Program-made: the position numbers and the translations under genes
Notes under the pieces: generated by a model
Told to the model about the DNA's origin: nothing
What the model saw: only the letters and a program-made list of their open reading frames with translations
The model's database searches: none
Source: Anaerorhabdus sp964386325
GTDB taxonomy: Bacteria; Bacillota_I; Bacilli_A; Erysipelotrichales; Erysipelotrichaceae
Direction: 5' to 3'
DNA: 64,000 nt
Assembly: GCA_964386325.1 (NCBI GenBank)
Contig: CAYLQY010000014.1
Location: 1 to 64,000 of the forward strand
Shown here: one piece after another, positions 27,501-35,623 of the stretch
Numbering within the stretch: position 1 is the first letter of the stretch
How the letters are laid out: the number at the start of each line of letters is the position of its first letter

Positions 27501-30180
27501 AAAAGATGGAATTCTAATTGAAAGCTTTAAGTATGATGAAAACAACAATGTCACAGAAGAACTTATTGAAGGTGTTGTATTTAATTATGAATATGATGAA
27601 AGGCAAGGACTTATTAAGACATTCATTGCGAATGATTTAGCGACAACTTATGAATACGATGAACGTGGATATAATTCAAAAGAAACGGACAAAGATGGTA
27701 ATAGCACTTTAAGAACAGTCGATTATTTTGGTAATGTAATTTTGGAAGTAGATCGCTTAGGTAATCAAACAAAATTTGATTATGATGGAGAAGGGAATAT
27801 CATCAAAGTTGAAGATCCATCAGGAAGAGTTGTGAATTATAAAGTTGATGGAAACAACAATACCATTGAAAAGAAGTACAGTGATGAAAAGATTGCGACT
27901 TCTGTTTATGATGAAACAAACAACTTAATTGAAGTTACCGATGAAAATGAATTCAAAGAAACATACGAATTTGATAAGCAGGGTAATCAAACAAAAATTG
28001 TTAAACCAGATGGTACAACAATTACAACGGAATACAATGAATTGAATCAAGTTGTGCAAATCACAACAGGATCAGATCGCGTTGTGAAAGTTTATGATGA
28101 AAAAGGAAATCTTGTAAAAACAACAAATAATGCAGGAACTGAAACAAGAGTTTATGATGAGGTCAATCGCCTTATTGAAGTTGTAGATGTGAATGGAAAT
28201 CATACACACTATGAAATGGATAGCTTTGATAATCAAACCAAGATAGTGAATGCTGATGGAACAGTTATAACTAAAGAATACAATGCACACCAACAATTAG
28301 TGACAGTCAATCGCAATGATCATCTAGAGGCTTCTTATTTGTATGATAGTTATGGCAATGTATCTTCAATAACACAAGGGAATGGTGTTGTTGTCAGTAA
28401 CACAAATGATATCTATGGAAGAATATTAACTAAAGAAACTAAATTGAATGGAACAGTAATCGAAGGATTCAAATTTACGTATGATCCTGAGAATAATCTA
28501 CTTTCTGAAGAAATAACAACACCAACTGAAAGGTTTACAAATACTTATACGTACGATGAAAACAATGAACTTAAAACGAGTTCAAAGATGATTGATGGAC
28601 AACGTATAGATATTGAATACAATTACAGTGTCTTTGGAAATCGTATTCAAAAATCAAGAAGTGGTGATATCTCTTACGTATATAACGAAAAGAATCAATT
28701 AACATCCATGACCACAAAAGATGGAGAAACAAAATATTACTATGATGGAAATGGTAGTGTACGTTCAAGTATTGATCCAAACGGACGGGTGACAAATTAT
28801 ACCTATGATGGCTTTAATCGTTTGATAGAAGTAAACCGTGGAAAAATGAGAATAACCTACACCTATGATGGAAATGGAAATCGTATTAGTGAAACATCAC
28901 AAGATACAACCGTAAACCACAATTCATGGTCTGAAACACTTTACACGTACTATACAGTAAATCAACTCAAAGGAATAATAAGCAAAAAGAATAATGATGA
29001 ACTCTTTGAAGCAATGAGACAACAAGTGAATGCTATCAATAAAAACAAAGGCTGTAGATTGATATCAAAGAAACAAGTTGAAGAAATGGAAATCAGTTCA
29101 TCAAGCAGCACAACAACATTTGAACCTCAAACTACATTCTTCGTGAATGATGTTACATCAGAATATACAGAAGTCCTAGTAGAAAAGAATCCATCATCAA
29201 CAAGTACATATAGCTATGGAAAAGAAAGAATTAGTGATGGAACAAACTACTACCAAACATCAAGAAACGCAACTGTTTCATCAACAACAAGCCAAACAGG
29301 AGAACAACTTGAAACATATCAGTATACAGACTATGGTCTAGAACAAACACCAGGATACGGGTATAATGGAGAGAGAAGAGATATCACAGGACTAATCTAT
29401 TTAAGAAATAGAACCTATGATTCTTCAACAGGAAGATTCTTACAACTAGATACCTATCTAGGGCAAGAAGACTCAATCATCACACAGAACAGAAGTATTG
29501 CCTTCAACAACAACCCTTACAAGTACATTGATAAGAGCGGTAACACATCAACTACTACATTACCATGGGAAGTTTTAAAGAAACTTGCTCAAGCAGCACT
29601 AGCGGCAGCAGTTGTTGGAGGAATCACCATAATAAATGGTGTCACTAAGCCTATTAGTAAAGCATTTAATGATAGTATCAATTATGCAAATCAATCAGTG
29701 GTTGAAGGGCTTGCGAGATTATATTGTCCACCAACAGTATTGAATGATTCGAATAAACCAACAAATGAATTTGATTATATTTGGACACACTTGCAAAATA
29801 AATTTGGTGGTTTAATTTCAAACACGACTATGTCTACTTTTATTAGTCATGCAATTTCAAAAGCTATTAGTAGAGATGAAAAATATAATGGACAAAAACA
29901 AATTCATCACATTGTTGCGAAGGCGCATTTTAAGCATAAAGATATTAGGGAAAAAGTATTCTTACCAAAAGGTCTGGATGCCACTTCGTACTACAAAAAT
30001 TTAATATCTATTAAAACAACACTTCATTATGCGACTTTTGCCTCTCCTTATTTAGATATGGTAAATATGTGTTTTTATGATTTGCTTAACAATACTTCAA
30101 ATATTGATGTTGGACAAATAGATACAAAATTAAATTTGCTTCGAGATGTGTTATTAGAATTAGAAAGGTATTTCATATGA
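21589..30180 (+). CDS. secreted RHS/YD-repeat polymorphic toxin with HNH-like nuclease tip (WapA-like)
   Basis: The protein has 2,863 residues, starting at ATG 21589 behind GGAGG. In order it has a Sec signal peptide (about 1-35), a Pro/Thr-rich linker (about 70-120), a DNRLRE-type jelly-roll region (about 371-530), one LysM cell-wall-binding domain (about 676-725), a DUF6531-like opening of the RHS shell (about 765-830), dozens of YD repeats (to about 2,540), and the RHS core (YNGERRDITGLIYLRNRTYD, about 2,592-2,655). A variable tip begins near 2,660 with a hydrophobic stretch ending in LARLYCPP. The last 100 residues carry QIHHIVAKAHF (near 2,770), a KNLISI segment and LHYATF, the pattern of AHH/HNH-superfamily nucleases. 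By analogy with WapA of Bacillus subtilis, the shell encloses the tip and delivers it to neighbouring cells. The next gene overlaps by 4 bp and is the likely immunity gene. Confidence 0.9.
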   Translation: MNKKITKVIKIGLLIALFLSQFQIAAMSVKAELNKVQLKSPSGTAELAPYLGNKESRIAQLEESAPIEQPTSSPTSEPTTEPTSEPTNIPTSTPESVVPSVEPEVEIIPTSTPQLEEEKSDENHDFQLVQPRGGFESNGLVEVEEKRTESTKTYQVDEKNFTVEVFAEPIHKEVEGKFEEIDLNLQTPPATYSLIDNARFATNNQGFYTIDFFSDEQKIAALTNEHGFVLNTKLLGGATNDYRINGNTLQYFNVYDGVDILYSLSSTKVKSDILLTKPVQSNTITEVLEIGALDVQQEGNTLYLKNGEETEFTLSTPYLIDNVGNVSESVSLAYNRISDTEIEVITTFDQEWVNAEGRAYPVAIDPVITPRSSATADVTTSLVRTYGSVPMQWVWTVVGHVAAESGGVQLSGLGRTVVHFNMPNIGADMEVVSAQLGMYRYEARSSDVGINVYSRPYVDPGSASLNFNNSLNGAEYVSGVASGNLWGIGYKTFDITAHTKQLYAGTNKTLVLVASPESEALDSHLFHTEGGANRPTISISYRLAYDVDPAIDINTMDARLRIFSKGLGQLDAVSLDGIAKPKSQIKFSLVELDENGNKLATSTEVNALPDVKERLFFVKPIYNTNPRTGVQNIPVENVNYSTDYIEGTVFDKIDQFYSFKMQVEVGASSNTNDVYSDKFMIHKVKLGETLASLSSYYGVTVDQILFDNNTTDKTIKEDDTLILRIPSDSPRINENDVLPPLMFKEYTAEYKYRGPVCLYGCYAGDPINTGSGNYYHENTDFMVNDYSEISFKRTYNSLGDIVSTSFGNGFSSNYDQFVFYDKNGNLLYFSGDGKVFEFRKNGNDFEKDIDNPYKLEFINNQVVLAEEKTKQKILFDETGSLSKIEEYNGHFTEVKYNDYFQIEKLNIDDAREINFTYNKNNLISEITLPNGAKIQYEYNSLNQMTKFIDAEGFTEEYTYDNQGRITEIIDEAGFSLGRNIYDDKNRVTSQTDGDDKTMTFEYGNKETKVTDADGRSIIYGVDDYNRVTELTYDDGTKQINEYSQDKNELLSITNEKGEVTSYEYNQYGYIIKETDFDGSITEFETDENGNVTHKIYPNKTEEWSTYDTFGNKLSHTDIYGKTETFEYDNKNRMISKTDARGNKEEFTYEGNLIKTHKNKLGLTTTTTYNDLGYVVKEEDNLGRVTMFELDAKGNVTKKTDSYNAIETYVYDGNGNVTNYTDPLGAITEYTYDSTGNLLTATQNGLTETTVYNHQGQKTAFIDSLGNRETYEYDSKNRLIKTTDIRGNESKSIYDDAGNLIESIDKFGNSTKTVVENGLVQKTIDAYGQETSFEYDGSNRIVKTTYPTGEVITNEYDEQGNLVKTISSKGIVTETRFDEYGQIIETIVNGASTKNTYNTLGQQLTKTDALGNTTTYEYDQRGNQVKVIDPLGNETLTVFDNNNRIIETIDAKGNSKKQEYDLKGNVIKQIDELGNETSTIYDIYSRVIEEIDAEGYVTTTKYNHLGQTSEVISARNFITSYAYNQFGDNTTITIDGKVISNKEFDNFGNLVREVTLDSDITTEYNQMNQVIKTLNNGTGLIEDRTYTANGNLHSVSNNAGQTTVYEYDQYNQLIQTTNALNQTEMNEYDAEGQLVRKVGVDGVETTTTYNELKQVIETTSKGITTSYEYDANGNRIKETVGTVSTQFEFDENNRNTKTIDAQGNFTETRFDGKGQVIEQTDKNGNKTHYEYDKNGNETAVIDPLGNKSTKLFDADGNVVETTDALGYKTKSEYNAFNQTTKTVDQLNFLVEYIYNEKQQNIQIIYPYGKTHTFEFAPNNKISKETDSNGASKSTTYDMLGNVLTQTDGNGNVTQYAYDELGRKVKEEKPNGLVIELVYDKFGNLIVQLEDGVVVEQNEYNNYNQQLSSTNAGGQKTTMDYDELGRVIHRKNANGIETHFEYDELNRIVKETINDEISVETTFDANGNELSKTKDGILIESFKYDENNNVTEELIEGVVFNYEYDERQGLIKTFIANDLATTYEYDERGYNSKETDKDGNSTLRTVDYFGNVILEVDRLGNQTKFDYDGEGNIIKVEDPSGRVVNYKVDGNNNTIEKKYSDEKIATSVYDETNNLIEVTDENEFKETYEFDKQGNQTKIVKPDGTTITTEYNELNQVVQITTGSDRVVKVYDEKGNLVKTTNNAGTETRVYDEVNRLIEVVDVNGNHTHYEMDSFDNQTKIVNADGTVITKEYNAHQQLVTVNRNDHLEASYLYDSYGNVSSITQGNGVVVSNTNDIYGRILTKETKLNGTVIEGFKFTYDPENNLLSEEITTPTERFTNTYTYDENNELKTSSKMIDGQRIDIEYNYSVFGNRIQKSRSGDISYVYNEKNQLTSMTTKDGETKYYYDGNGSVRSSIDPNGRVTNYTYDGFNRLIEVNRGKMRITYTYDGNGNRISETSQDTTVNHNSWSETLYTYYTVNQLKGIISKKNNDELFEAMRQQVNAINKNKGCRLISKKQVEEMEISSSSSTTTFEPQTTFFVNDVTSEYTEVLVEKNPSSTSTYSYGKERISDGTNYYQTSRNATVSSTTSQTGEQLETYQYTDYGLEQTPGYGYNGERRDITGLIYLRNRTYDSSTGRFLQLDTYLGQEDSIITQNRSIAFNNNPYKYIDKSGNTSTTTLPWEVLKKLAQAALAAAVVGGITIINGVTKPISKAFNDSINYANQSVVEGLARLYCPPTVLNDSNKPTNEFDYIWTHLQNKFGGLISNTTMSTFISHAISKAISRDEKYNGQKQIHHIVAKAHFKHKDIREKVFLPKGLDATSYYKNLISIKTTLHYATFASPYLDMVNMCFYDLLNNTSNIDVGQIDTKLNLLRDVLLELERYFI
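28861..29089 (+). repeat. master copy of seam A (last YD repeats before the core)
   Basis: This part of the RHS gene reads TYDGNGNRISET... to KKQVEE. Diverged copies occur at 35131-35335 and 41384-41636, each in front of a different orphan tip. The two copies are much more alike to each other than to this master, sharing for example the segment INHHSWSEALYNYY. Confidence 0.85.
29357..29530 (+). repeat. master copy of seam B (RHS core)
   Basis: This core-coding segment (YNGERRDITGLIYLRNRTYD to NNNPYKYID) recurs at 36573-36728 and 38166-38321 with only scattered substitutions. It is the usual recombination point between the constant part of an RHS gene and its tip. Confidence 0.88.
29581..29732 (+). 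repeat. master copy of seam C (post-core hydrophobic segment)
   Basis: These 152 bp (KKLAQAALAAAVVGG to LARLYCPP) recur without a visible mismatch at 33335-33486, 3,754 bp downstream, in the same orientation and frame. Such identity implies a recent duplication or ongoing gene conversion. Confidence 0.92.
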
Positions 30181-32264
30181 TAAATATTAAAGTTAAAAAT
30201 AAATACGATAACAAAAACCATTTAATTCATATGATCGGAACTAGTTTGTATTTGCTTGAAGAACATACAAACTCAATTAGATTTAAAATTTGGGATAGTG
30301 AATTGAAAAAAATGTTATACCATAAAACATTTAGAAGTCTTCGACAGTATAAAGTAATAGAGAATGAAAATAAAATTATATTTATCTCGTCTAGAGGAAA
30401 TATTTCAATTTTTGATACTATTAAATTTGAGGCAATTGATTTAATAATCAATGATGATTTCAATTATGTAGCGATAAATGAAAATAATAAATTCATACAA
30501 TCAGGATTAAACAAAAATAATATTATTTTTTCAGACTATACAATTTACGAGATTAATAAAGAAAATAATATATCACTAATTTTGACTTCTAAAGAAAAAA
30601 TCATAAATGTTATAGTTGATTATTCAAAAAATGAATATCATGTTATATTTGATATTTCGTCAATGTTTAAATTGTTTAGTGCAAGTATATTTAATGAATA
30701 TTGGAAAAAGCAATCAAATAATTTAATCAATAATGATCTAGACAGAAGGCTTATTGAATTTTATTTCGCATTTGATTCAGCATTTCATTTGTTGGAGAAT
30801 AAGTATTTATATTTAACAAATCACAGTTCTGAAATAAAACTGTTAAACTTTACAGCGTTGAGGAGTGAAGTTATTTATTCTCAAGAGGGTAATTCATACG
30901 ATTCTAATTTTTACTATTTATTAAAATGCAGTAAATTTCGAAAAAATTACTTAATCACATGTGATAAAGACAAAGTTTGGATGATATTTAATTTGAATGA
31001 GCATAAAAAAATATGCTGTTTTAAATCTGAAATACTAACGGATATAAATATTTTTGAGATAAATTCTTCTATATCATTTACAACGAGTAAAGATTTAATC
31101 ATAGCATCCTATGATGATTTTGAAAATGATATACTTTTAATTCTCGATAAATTTTCAGAGGAGTATTTGATAAATCAGTTGCCTATTCAATATGTGCGTA
31201 GTGTTAAGCAATTAAATGCTGATGATTATGCTAGGATTCGATTATATCAAAATTTGAAACTTGATAATTGCAATATATTAAATTGCGAAAATGATTCTTT
31301 TATTAATATTAGATTAGCTGATGAAAGTTTTTATTTGAAAAGCATATATCATATTACTTTGGAAAATTCTTCTAGATTAATTACCTTTAATAATACAAGT
31401 AATCAGTTGTTTTACTATGTGATAAATCAAAATAAGAAAACTGATTTAGTGATTCGTGATATCAAGACAGAAAACGTTATTAGACATAAATTGCAGGGGT
31501 GGATAACAACATATAAATATTTTCAAGAGGATGGAATAATCATATTATTAACTGATGCAAATTATGCAGTAATATATGATATTGCTAAAGATAAGATTAC
31601 TAAAACTAAGATTACTGGAAAAAAAGCTTGGTTTACGGATTTGTATTGTGGTAGTAGTTTAAATGAATATATTTTTTCTTCGATTTATGGAATATATGTT
31701 TTAAATAAGGATGGTGGTATTAATTACTTATTTGATGGTCAAGATGATTTATTTGTTAAGAACTTGTTTAAAATTGAGGGTGAGGTGATAAACTATTATT
31801 TCATTGATGAACAGCATAAGGAAAAAATCTGCTTAGATAAATCATATGCAATAGCAAGTAAAGAAAATTATATTATCAATGATCCAGAAGAACTGTATAA
31901 TCAATTGAATTTTTATTCGAGTGCTAAGTTACAGTATAGAAATTTATTTCTTGGAATTCATGGAAATTATCCAGGTTTACTTGTATATGATATATCGATA
32001 AATAAATATACACTTTACTTCACAGAAGATTACGATTTAATAAGATGCACTAAAATGTTTATTAGTGAAGGAGATATTTCTCTTCTATGTTGTTATTCCA
32101 ATGTGTCAAATATATCTGTAATCATAAATATAAAATGCTTTCAAATTGTAGCAAAATTAGTCGGTAAAGTAGATTTTTTAAACTTACAAGATAATAATCA
32201 AATGATAGTTTATCAAACTTTAGAAAATATATTTGTAAAGAAAATAAATATATTCAATAATTAG
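30177..32264 (+). CDS. large beta-propeller-like protein, candidate immunity protein for the nuclease tip
   Basis: A 695-residue soluble protein whose start overlaps the toxin stop (ATGATAA), the arrangement expected of an immunity gene. It has no signal peptide. The sequence is a series of short beta strands with turns of the kind GNISIFDTIKFE, DKVWMIFNLNEH, NYAVIYDIAKDK and SIYGIYVLNKDGG, each reading as the inner and outer strands of a propeller blade. I cannot name a family. A shorter protein of the same style (315 residues, 35624) follows a second nuclease-tip remnant, which supports the toxin/antitoxin pairing. Immunity proteins are usually 80 to 200 residues, so the size is unusual. 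A regulatory or accessory role is the alternative. Confidence 0.65.
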   Translation: MINIKVKNKYDNKNHLIHMIGTSLYLLEEHTNSIRFKIWDSELKKMLYHKTFRSLRQYKVIENENKIIFISSRGNISIFDTIKFEAIDLIINDDFNYVAINENNKFIQSGLNKNNIIFSDYTIYEINKENNISLILTSKEKIINVIVDYSKNEYHVIFDISSMFKLFSASIFNEYWKKQSNNLINNDLDRRLIEFYFAFDSAFHLLENKYLYLTNHSSEIKLLNFTALRSEVIYSQEGNSYDSNFYYLLKCSKFRKNYLITCDKDKVWMIFNLNEHKKICCFKSEILTDINIFEINSSISFTTSKDLIIASYDDFENDILLILDKFSEEYLINQLPIQYVRSVKQLNADDYARIRLYQNLKLDNCNILNCENDSFINIRLADESFYLKSIYHITLENSSRLITFNNTSNQLFYYVINQNKKTDLVIRDIKTENVIRHKLQGWITTYKYFQEDGIIILLTDANYAVIYDIAKDKITKTKITGKKAWFTDLYCGSSLNEYIFSSIYGIYVLNKDGGINYLFDGQDDLFVKNLFKIEGEVINYYFIDEQHKEKICLDKSYAIASKENYIINDPEELYNQLNFYSSAKLQYRNLFLGIHGNYPGLLVYDISINKYTLYFTEDYDLIRCTKMFISEGDISLLCCYSNVSNISVIINIKCFQIVAKLVGKVDFLNLQDNNQMIVYQTLENIFVKKINIFNN

Positions 32265-32401
32265 CTTTATACCTTAAGGTCAAAATGAAACGCTTTAACT
32301 CTGTCATATAGCTATAATCTTCTGTAAAACAAAATAATTAACTAATAAAATATAATAAATAGGATTATTAACTATTACAGCGAAAGTTGAAGAAGTTAAG
32401 A

Positions 32402-32635
32402 ATGAAAATTTATTTACTTATTTTATTACAAGCGATATTTCTTTTTGTAGGCTATTTTATATTATTTAACCGATTAAAAATTAGTGATTAATTGTTAAGT
32501 TTATTTCTTGTTCTTCTTTCAGTAGTATTTCAATATTTTTATCTAAGAATTAAAAAATTTATTGATGCAGATAGGAAAGTTTACGAACTATATATTATTG
32601 ATACAGAACAGATAAATAGTAAAAAACGACTATAG
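32402..32635 (+). pseudogene. small membrane protein gene broken by an in-frame stop
   Basis: The frame starts MKIYLLILLQAIFLFVGYF, meets TAA at 32489-32491, and continues open with another hydrophobic segment to TAG at 32635 (77 codons in all). The two halves together make a credible two-helix membrane protein, so this looks like a decayed small immunity gene. The surrounding bases 32265-32401 and 32636-32722 show nothing else apart from a 9-codon open frame at 32682-32711 behind an AAAGGTG site. Confidence 0.5.
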
Positions 32636-32722
32636 ATATTACATTTGAAAGTGTTAATGGTTTTTTTTGAAAGGTGTAAAAATGGATTTGATAACTTATT
32701 TAAATGAGTAACGAGGTGAATA

Positions 32723-33322
32723 ATGAGAAGATTGATTTATAGTTCAGGTGATAAGTATTATTTAGTAAATAGTAATCATTTTTTATCAGGGTTGATTATC
32801 AATCCTTTGATGAAAAAAAAGATAACAGTTACACAGATTGAAAAAAAAATTTATAAATATATTAAGCAACCCCACAAAAAAATAACGAGTCTTCAGTTGT
32901 TATTTATCTTAATAGTTACTCCATTAATAAGCAGATTTTTGATGGCAATTGAGACATCAAAAATCTTTGTGATTAATAATAAAACTGCGATGCTAGTGGT
33001 TCTACTTCTTTGGGTAATAGAGTATATTATTAGATATTTACAATGTATTTATGATGCAAAAATAGTCAGCGAATCATCTACTAAAATATTTAATGCAAAA
33101 ATATTTCTTTCGAAAAAATACTACATTCACTGCATAGCATTAAAAATTTTAAGAGTTAGTTGCTATTTAGTAATATATTCATTTATTTTAAATGGCACAG
33201 TTTTCAAAATGTTATTAGGTATTGGTATTTATATTTTTCTTTATTGGATTAAGTCGATACAATGGAATATAAATGTTATTGAGTTAGAAGATGGATCAAT
33301 ACTTACTCCGTTTGGATCATAG
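32723..33322 (+). CDS. multi-pass membrane protein, orphan immunity candidate
   Basis: A 199-residue protein with a soluble N-terminal part (YYLVNSNHFLSGL) and four to five membrane helices. The ribosome site GAGGTG is good. The layout recalls the tandem five-helix (DUF443-like) membrane proteins of Gram-positive bacteria; the resemblance is by eye and weak. Its stop codon immediately abuts an orphan tip beginning with a recopied RHS segment, so it marks the end of one cassette. Its own toxin is missing upstream. Confidence 0.55.
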   Translation: MRRLIYSSGDKYYLVNSNHFLSGLIINPLMKKKITVTQIEKKIYKYIKQPHKKITSLQLLFILIVTPLISRFLMAIETSKIFVINNKTAMLVVLLLWVIEYIIRYLQCIYDAKIVSESSTKIFNAKIFLSKKYYIHCIALKILRVSCYLVIYSFILNGTVFKMLLGIGIYIFLYWIKSIQWNINVIELEDGSILTPFGS

Positions 33323-33946
33323 AAGTTCCTTAAAAAACTTGCTCAAGCAGCACTAGCGGCAGCAGTTGTTGGAGGAATCACCATAATAAATGGTGTCACT
33401 AAGCCTATTAGTAAAGCATTTAATGATAGTATCAATTATGCAAATCAATCAGTGGTTGAAGGGCTTGCGAGATTATATTGTCCACCTGCTGTTCTACAAC
33501 CAGATTATGCAAATGCTGGTAATGTTGCAGGAGGTAGCATAGATGTCTATTTGTCATTTGAAATTGTCAATAAAATAAATAAAATTGCGAAAGCTGCTCC
33601 GTGGATTGGTTTTGGTGTTGACATGACTGTTCAATTGATTGAAGGTGAGAATGTCAATGATGCATTTATAAAAGCAGGAGTTCATACTTTAGTTCAGGTG
33701 GGTGCACAAGCAGGAGTGGCATATTTAGGAGCGAAAATTGGTGGCACAGTAGGTGCAATATTTGGGGGACCAGTCGGTGTTGTTATTGGCGCAGGTGCTG
33801 GAATGGCAGTTGGATTTATTTTTGATGAAATTTATGATAATTGGGATTCTATTTGGAATGAAATAAAAAGTACAACTAATAATGTGATGAATCAGTTGAG
33901 TGAATTTGCTAATGATGTTGAAGATTGGATTGGAAATATTTTCTAG
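33323..33946 (+). pseudogene. orphan RHS tip with glycine-zipper (pore-type) domain
   Basis: The frame is open from just after the previous stop, enters the 152-bp copy of seam C in the same frame as the RHS gene, and switches after LARLYCPP to a new tip (AVLQPDYANAG...). The tip has glycine-rich hydrophobic stretches (GAKIGGTVGAIFGGPVGVV, then GAGAGMAVGF), typical of membrane-inserting tips, and ends in an acidic tail. The only in-frame start is a GTG at 33452 without a ribosome site, so the cassette is probably silent until recombined into the RHS gene. The coding frame is otherwise intact. The next gene, a membrane protein, is the expected immunity partner. Confidence 0.75.
33335..33486 (+). 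repeat. downstream copy of seam C
   Basis: This is the direct repeat of 29581-29732 with no mismatch seen over 152 bp. Recombination between the two copies would delete 3,754 bp and put the pore-type tip onto the expressed RHS gene, removing the nuclease tip and its propeller partner. Confidence 0.92.
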
Positions 33947-33968
33947 AAAAAAGAAAAGTGGAGGTTCT

Positions 33969-34529
33969 ATGAATGATTTTATTGAACTATATGTTGATGA
34001 TAAGAGTAAAAAGATAATATATTATGATTGTATTACATCAAAATTGATATCATGCAATTATAGTTATGAAAATCAATGGTGGGCATTTATTATTACTCCA
34101 CTAGTTTTCTATATTTTAGATGAACTTAGACATTTATTTTTTGATTTGAATGTTTTGAACAGAGTACTTTTTCTGTTTATACTATCAATGATATCTGTTG
34201 CAATCTGGAATAAAATTATGAGTGTTTACTATAAAAACATAGTTTTAAATAAAAATGAGATTATAATCGCTAGGGATACTTTTTATAAAATGAGTATTAA
34301 AATAAGAAAGCATTATATGAACCAGATTATTTCATTTATAATAATCATTATACTTATTCTTTTATTGTTATCATTTATAATTTTATCAAAGGAATTGTTT
34401 TTATTCATTCCTCTCATTATATTAATTTTTGTTGAACATTATTTAATAACTTGTTTTAATATATTCAATAAAAGAAAAGTTATTAAAAAAATTGCTAATG
34501 ATACATTTGAATCTGAATCAATATATTAA
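33969..34529 (+). CDS. membrane protein, putative immunity partner of the pore-type tip
   Basis: A 186-residue protein from ATG 33969 behind GGAGGT; a longer upstream frame overlaps the tip and lacks a ribosome site. It has a short soluble N-terminus and about four membrane helices with a basic C-terminal tail. Membrane immunity proteins are usual for pore-forming or membrane-targeting tips. The gene lies 22 bp after the glycine-zipper tip. No family assigned. Confidence 0.6.
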   Translation: MNDFIELYVDDKSKKIIYYDCITSKLISCNYSYENQWWAFIITPLVFYILDELRHLFFDLNVLNRVLFLFILSMISVAIWNKIMSVYYKNIVLNKNEIIIARDTFYKMSIKIRKHYMNQIISFIIIIILILLLLSFIILSKELFLFIPLIILIFVEHYLITCFNIFNKRKVIKKIANDTFESESIY

Positions 34530-34611
34530 TTTAAATAAGCAAAAAAAGCTAAGTATCTTTATAGTTTTATAAAGTGATTAGTAATGTAAGTAAAATTAAA
34601 CATAGTATTAT

Positions 34612-35147
34612 GTGAAGATATTTACAAATATAGACGACGCTACAAATCGCTATAAATCTAGAAGGACAAGCACTAAGTCCAATTTTGAGCTTATTCGTAG
34701 AGTTATGAATGTTTCTGATAAATATGCGCAGGTTATGAATCAATCATTTGCAAATACAATGCCAAATGTAATCAAACAAGCAGGTGCTTCTTTTGCAATA
34801 GGATCAGTAGTTACATTTGCATTCGATATAGCGAGTGGAAACAGTATTGGACAATCTGCATCGCACGCAATAGTCACTTCGGCAGCTACTACAGCAATTT
34901 CTTATACTTTTCTAGAACAGCAACAATAGCTGCATTGCCAGCTGTAGCAGTGGTAGGCACATTTGTAGTAGTTGGTGTTGCGGTAAGTGTAGCATACGAT
35001 TCAAATTTATTTGGAATAAAAGATGCAACTGAAGTTGTAGGTACATTTTGTTTTGGTGTTATAGCAATAGCATTTACTTGGCTCCAATGGGCTGTTTTTA
35101 ATTTTTTCTCAAAAGATGTTAAAGAGATTAAATCAAGACAAAGATAA
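34612..35147 (+). pseudogene. frameshifted glycine-zipper tip remnant
   Basis: The first frame (from a GTG) runs through FAFDIASGNSIGQSASH and TSAATTAISYTF, then stops at 34929. The other frame continues as RTATIAALPAVAVVGTFVVVG and NLFGIKD to TAA at 35147. Adding one T to the T run near 34907-34910 joins both into 178 residues. The remnant at 39429-39749 aligns across this joint, confirming that the parts belong together. No RHS seam remains at its 5' end, and its 3' end runs into seam A of the next cassette. Confidence 0.7.
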
Positions 35148-35335
35148 AAACGACCTACACCTATGATGGAAACGGTAATCGAGTCAGCGAAACAGTACAA
35201 GATACAACAATCAATCATCATTCATGGTCAGAAGCTCTTTATAATTACTACACCATCAATCAATTAAAAGGAGTTCTTAGTAAAAAAGAAAATGAAGCTC
35301 TTTTTGAAGCAATTAGACAACAAGTGAATACTATC
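35131..35335 (+). repeat. copy 1 of seam A
   Basis: It matches 41384-41560 almost base for base, including the unusual lead-in ATCAAGACAAAGATAAAAAC, and matches 28861-29030 of the RHS gene less closely. The lead-in is not from the present RHS gene, so these copies probably came from a different, lost RHS gene. Confidence 0.85.
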
Positions 35336-35349
35336 GTATTGTATTGTAA

Positions 35350-35574
35350 GGTGCAGAGAAAGCTAGAGCAATTAGAGAGAATGTTTTTGCTAAAACTGAA
35401 TTAAGTATTGAAAATCCATTCAACTTGATGAATATGAAAAAGTCAATGCATAAAATAACTCATACAGATGAATATTATGCTAGATTAAATATCTTATTTG
35501 CTCCGGATATTGCTAATTTAATTACACTACCTGATGGAGCAACTAACATTGTATATCAAAATATAGTACGTTAA
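35350..35574 (+). pseudogene. nuclease-tip remnant (C-terminal half of an AHH-type domain)
   Basis: This 74-residue open stretch (GAEKARAIRENVFAKTE, then NPFNLMNMKKSMHKITHTDE and YYARLNI) has the order of AR-helix, N-containing strand and H...HT..YY found in the second half of AHH-type HNH nucleases. The first half with the His-His motif is missing, and the frame does not join seam A in front of it. The tip is therefore dead. It is followed by a beta-propeller-like gene, as is the live nuclease tip. Confidence 0.55.
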
Positions 35575-35623
35575 AACTTAATAAAATTCGTGCTATATTA
35601 GAAATAGTGGAGAAATTATTTAT

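Noticed and set aside
28072..28795. Two 74-residue minus-strand frames within the RHS gene
   Set aside because: They are complement shadows of YD-repeat codons without ribosome sites.
24300..28900. Many short direct repeats that could suggest a CRISPR or tandem repeat array
   Set aside because: They are the degenerate codons of YD repeats (YDxxG/N motifs about every 20 residues) in one long reading frame. Unit length and sequence vary and there are no spacers.
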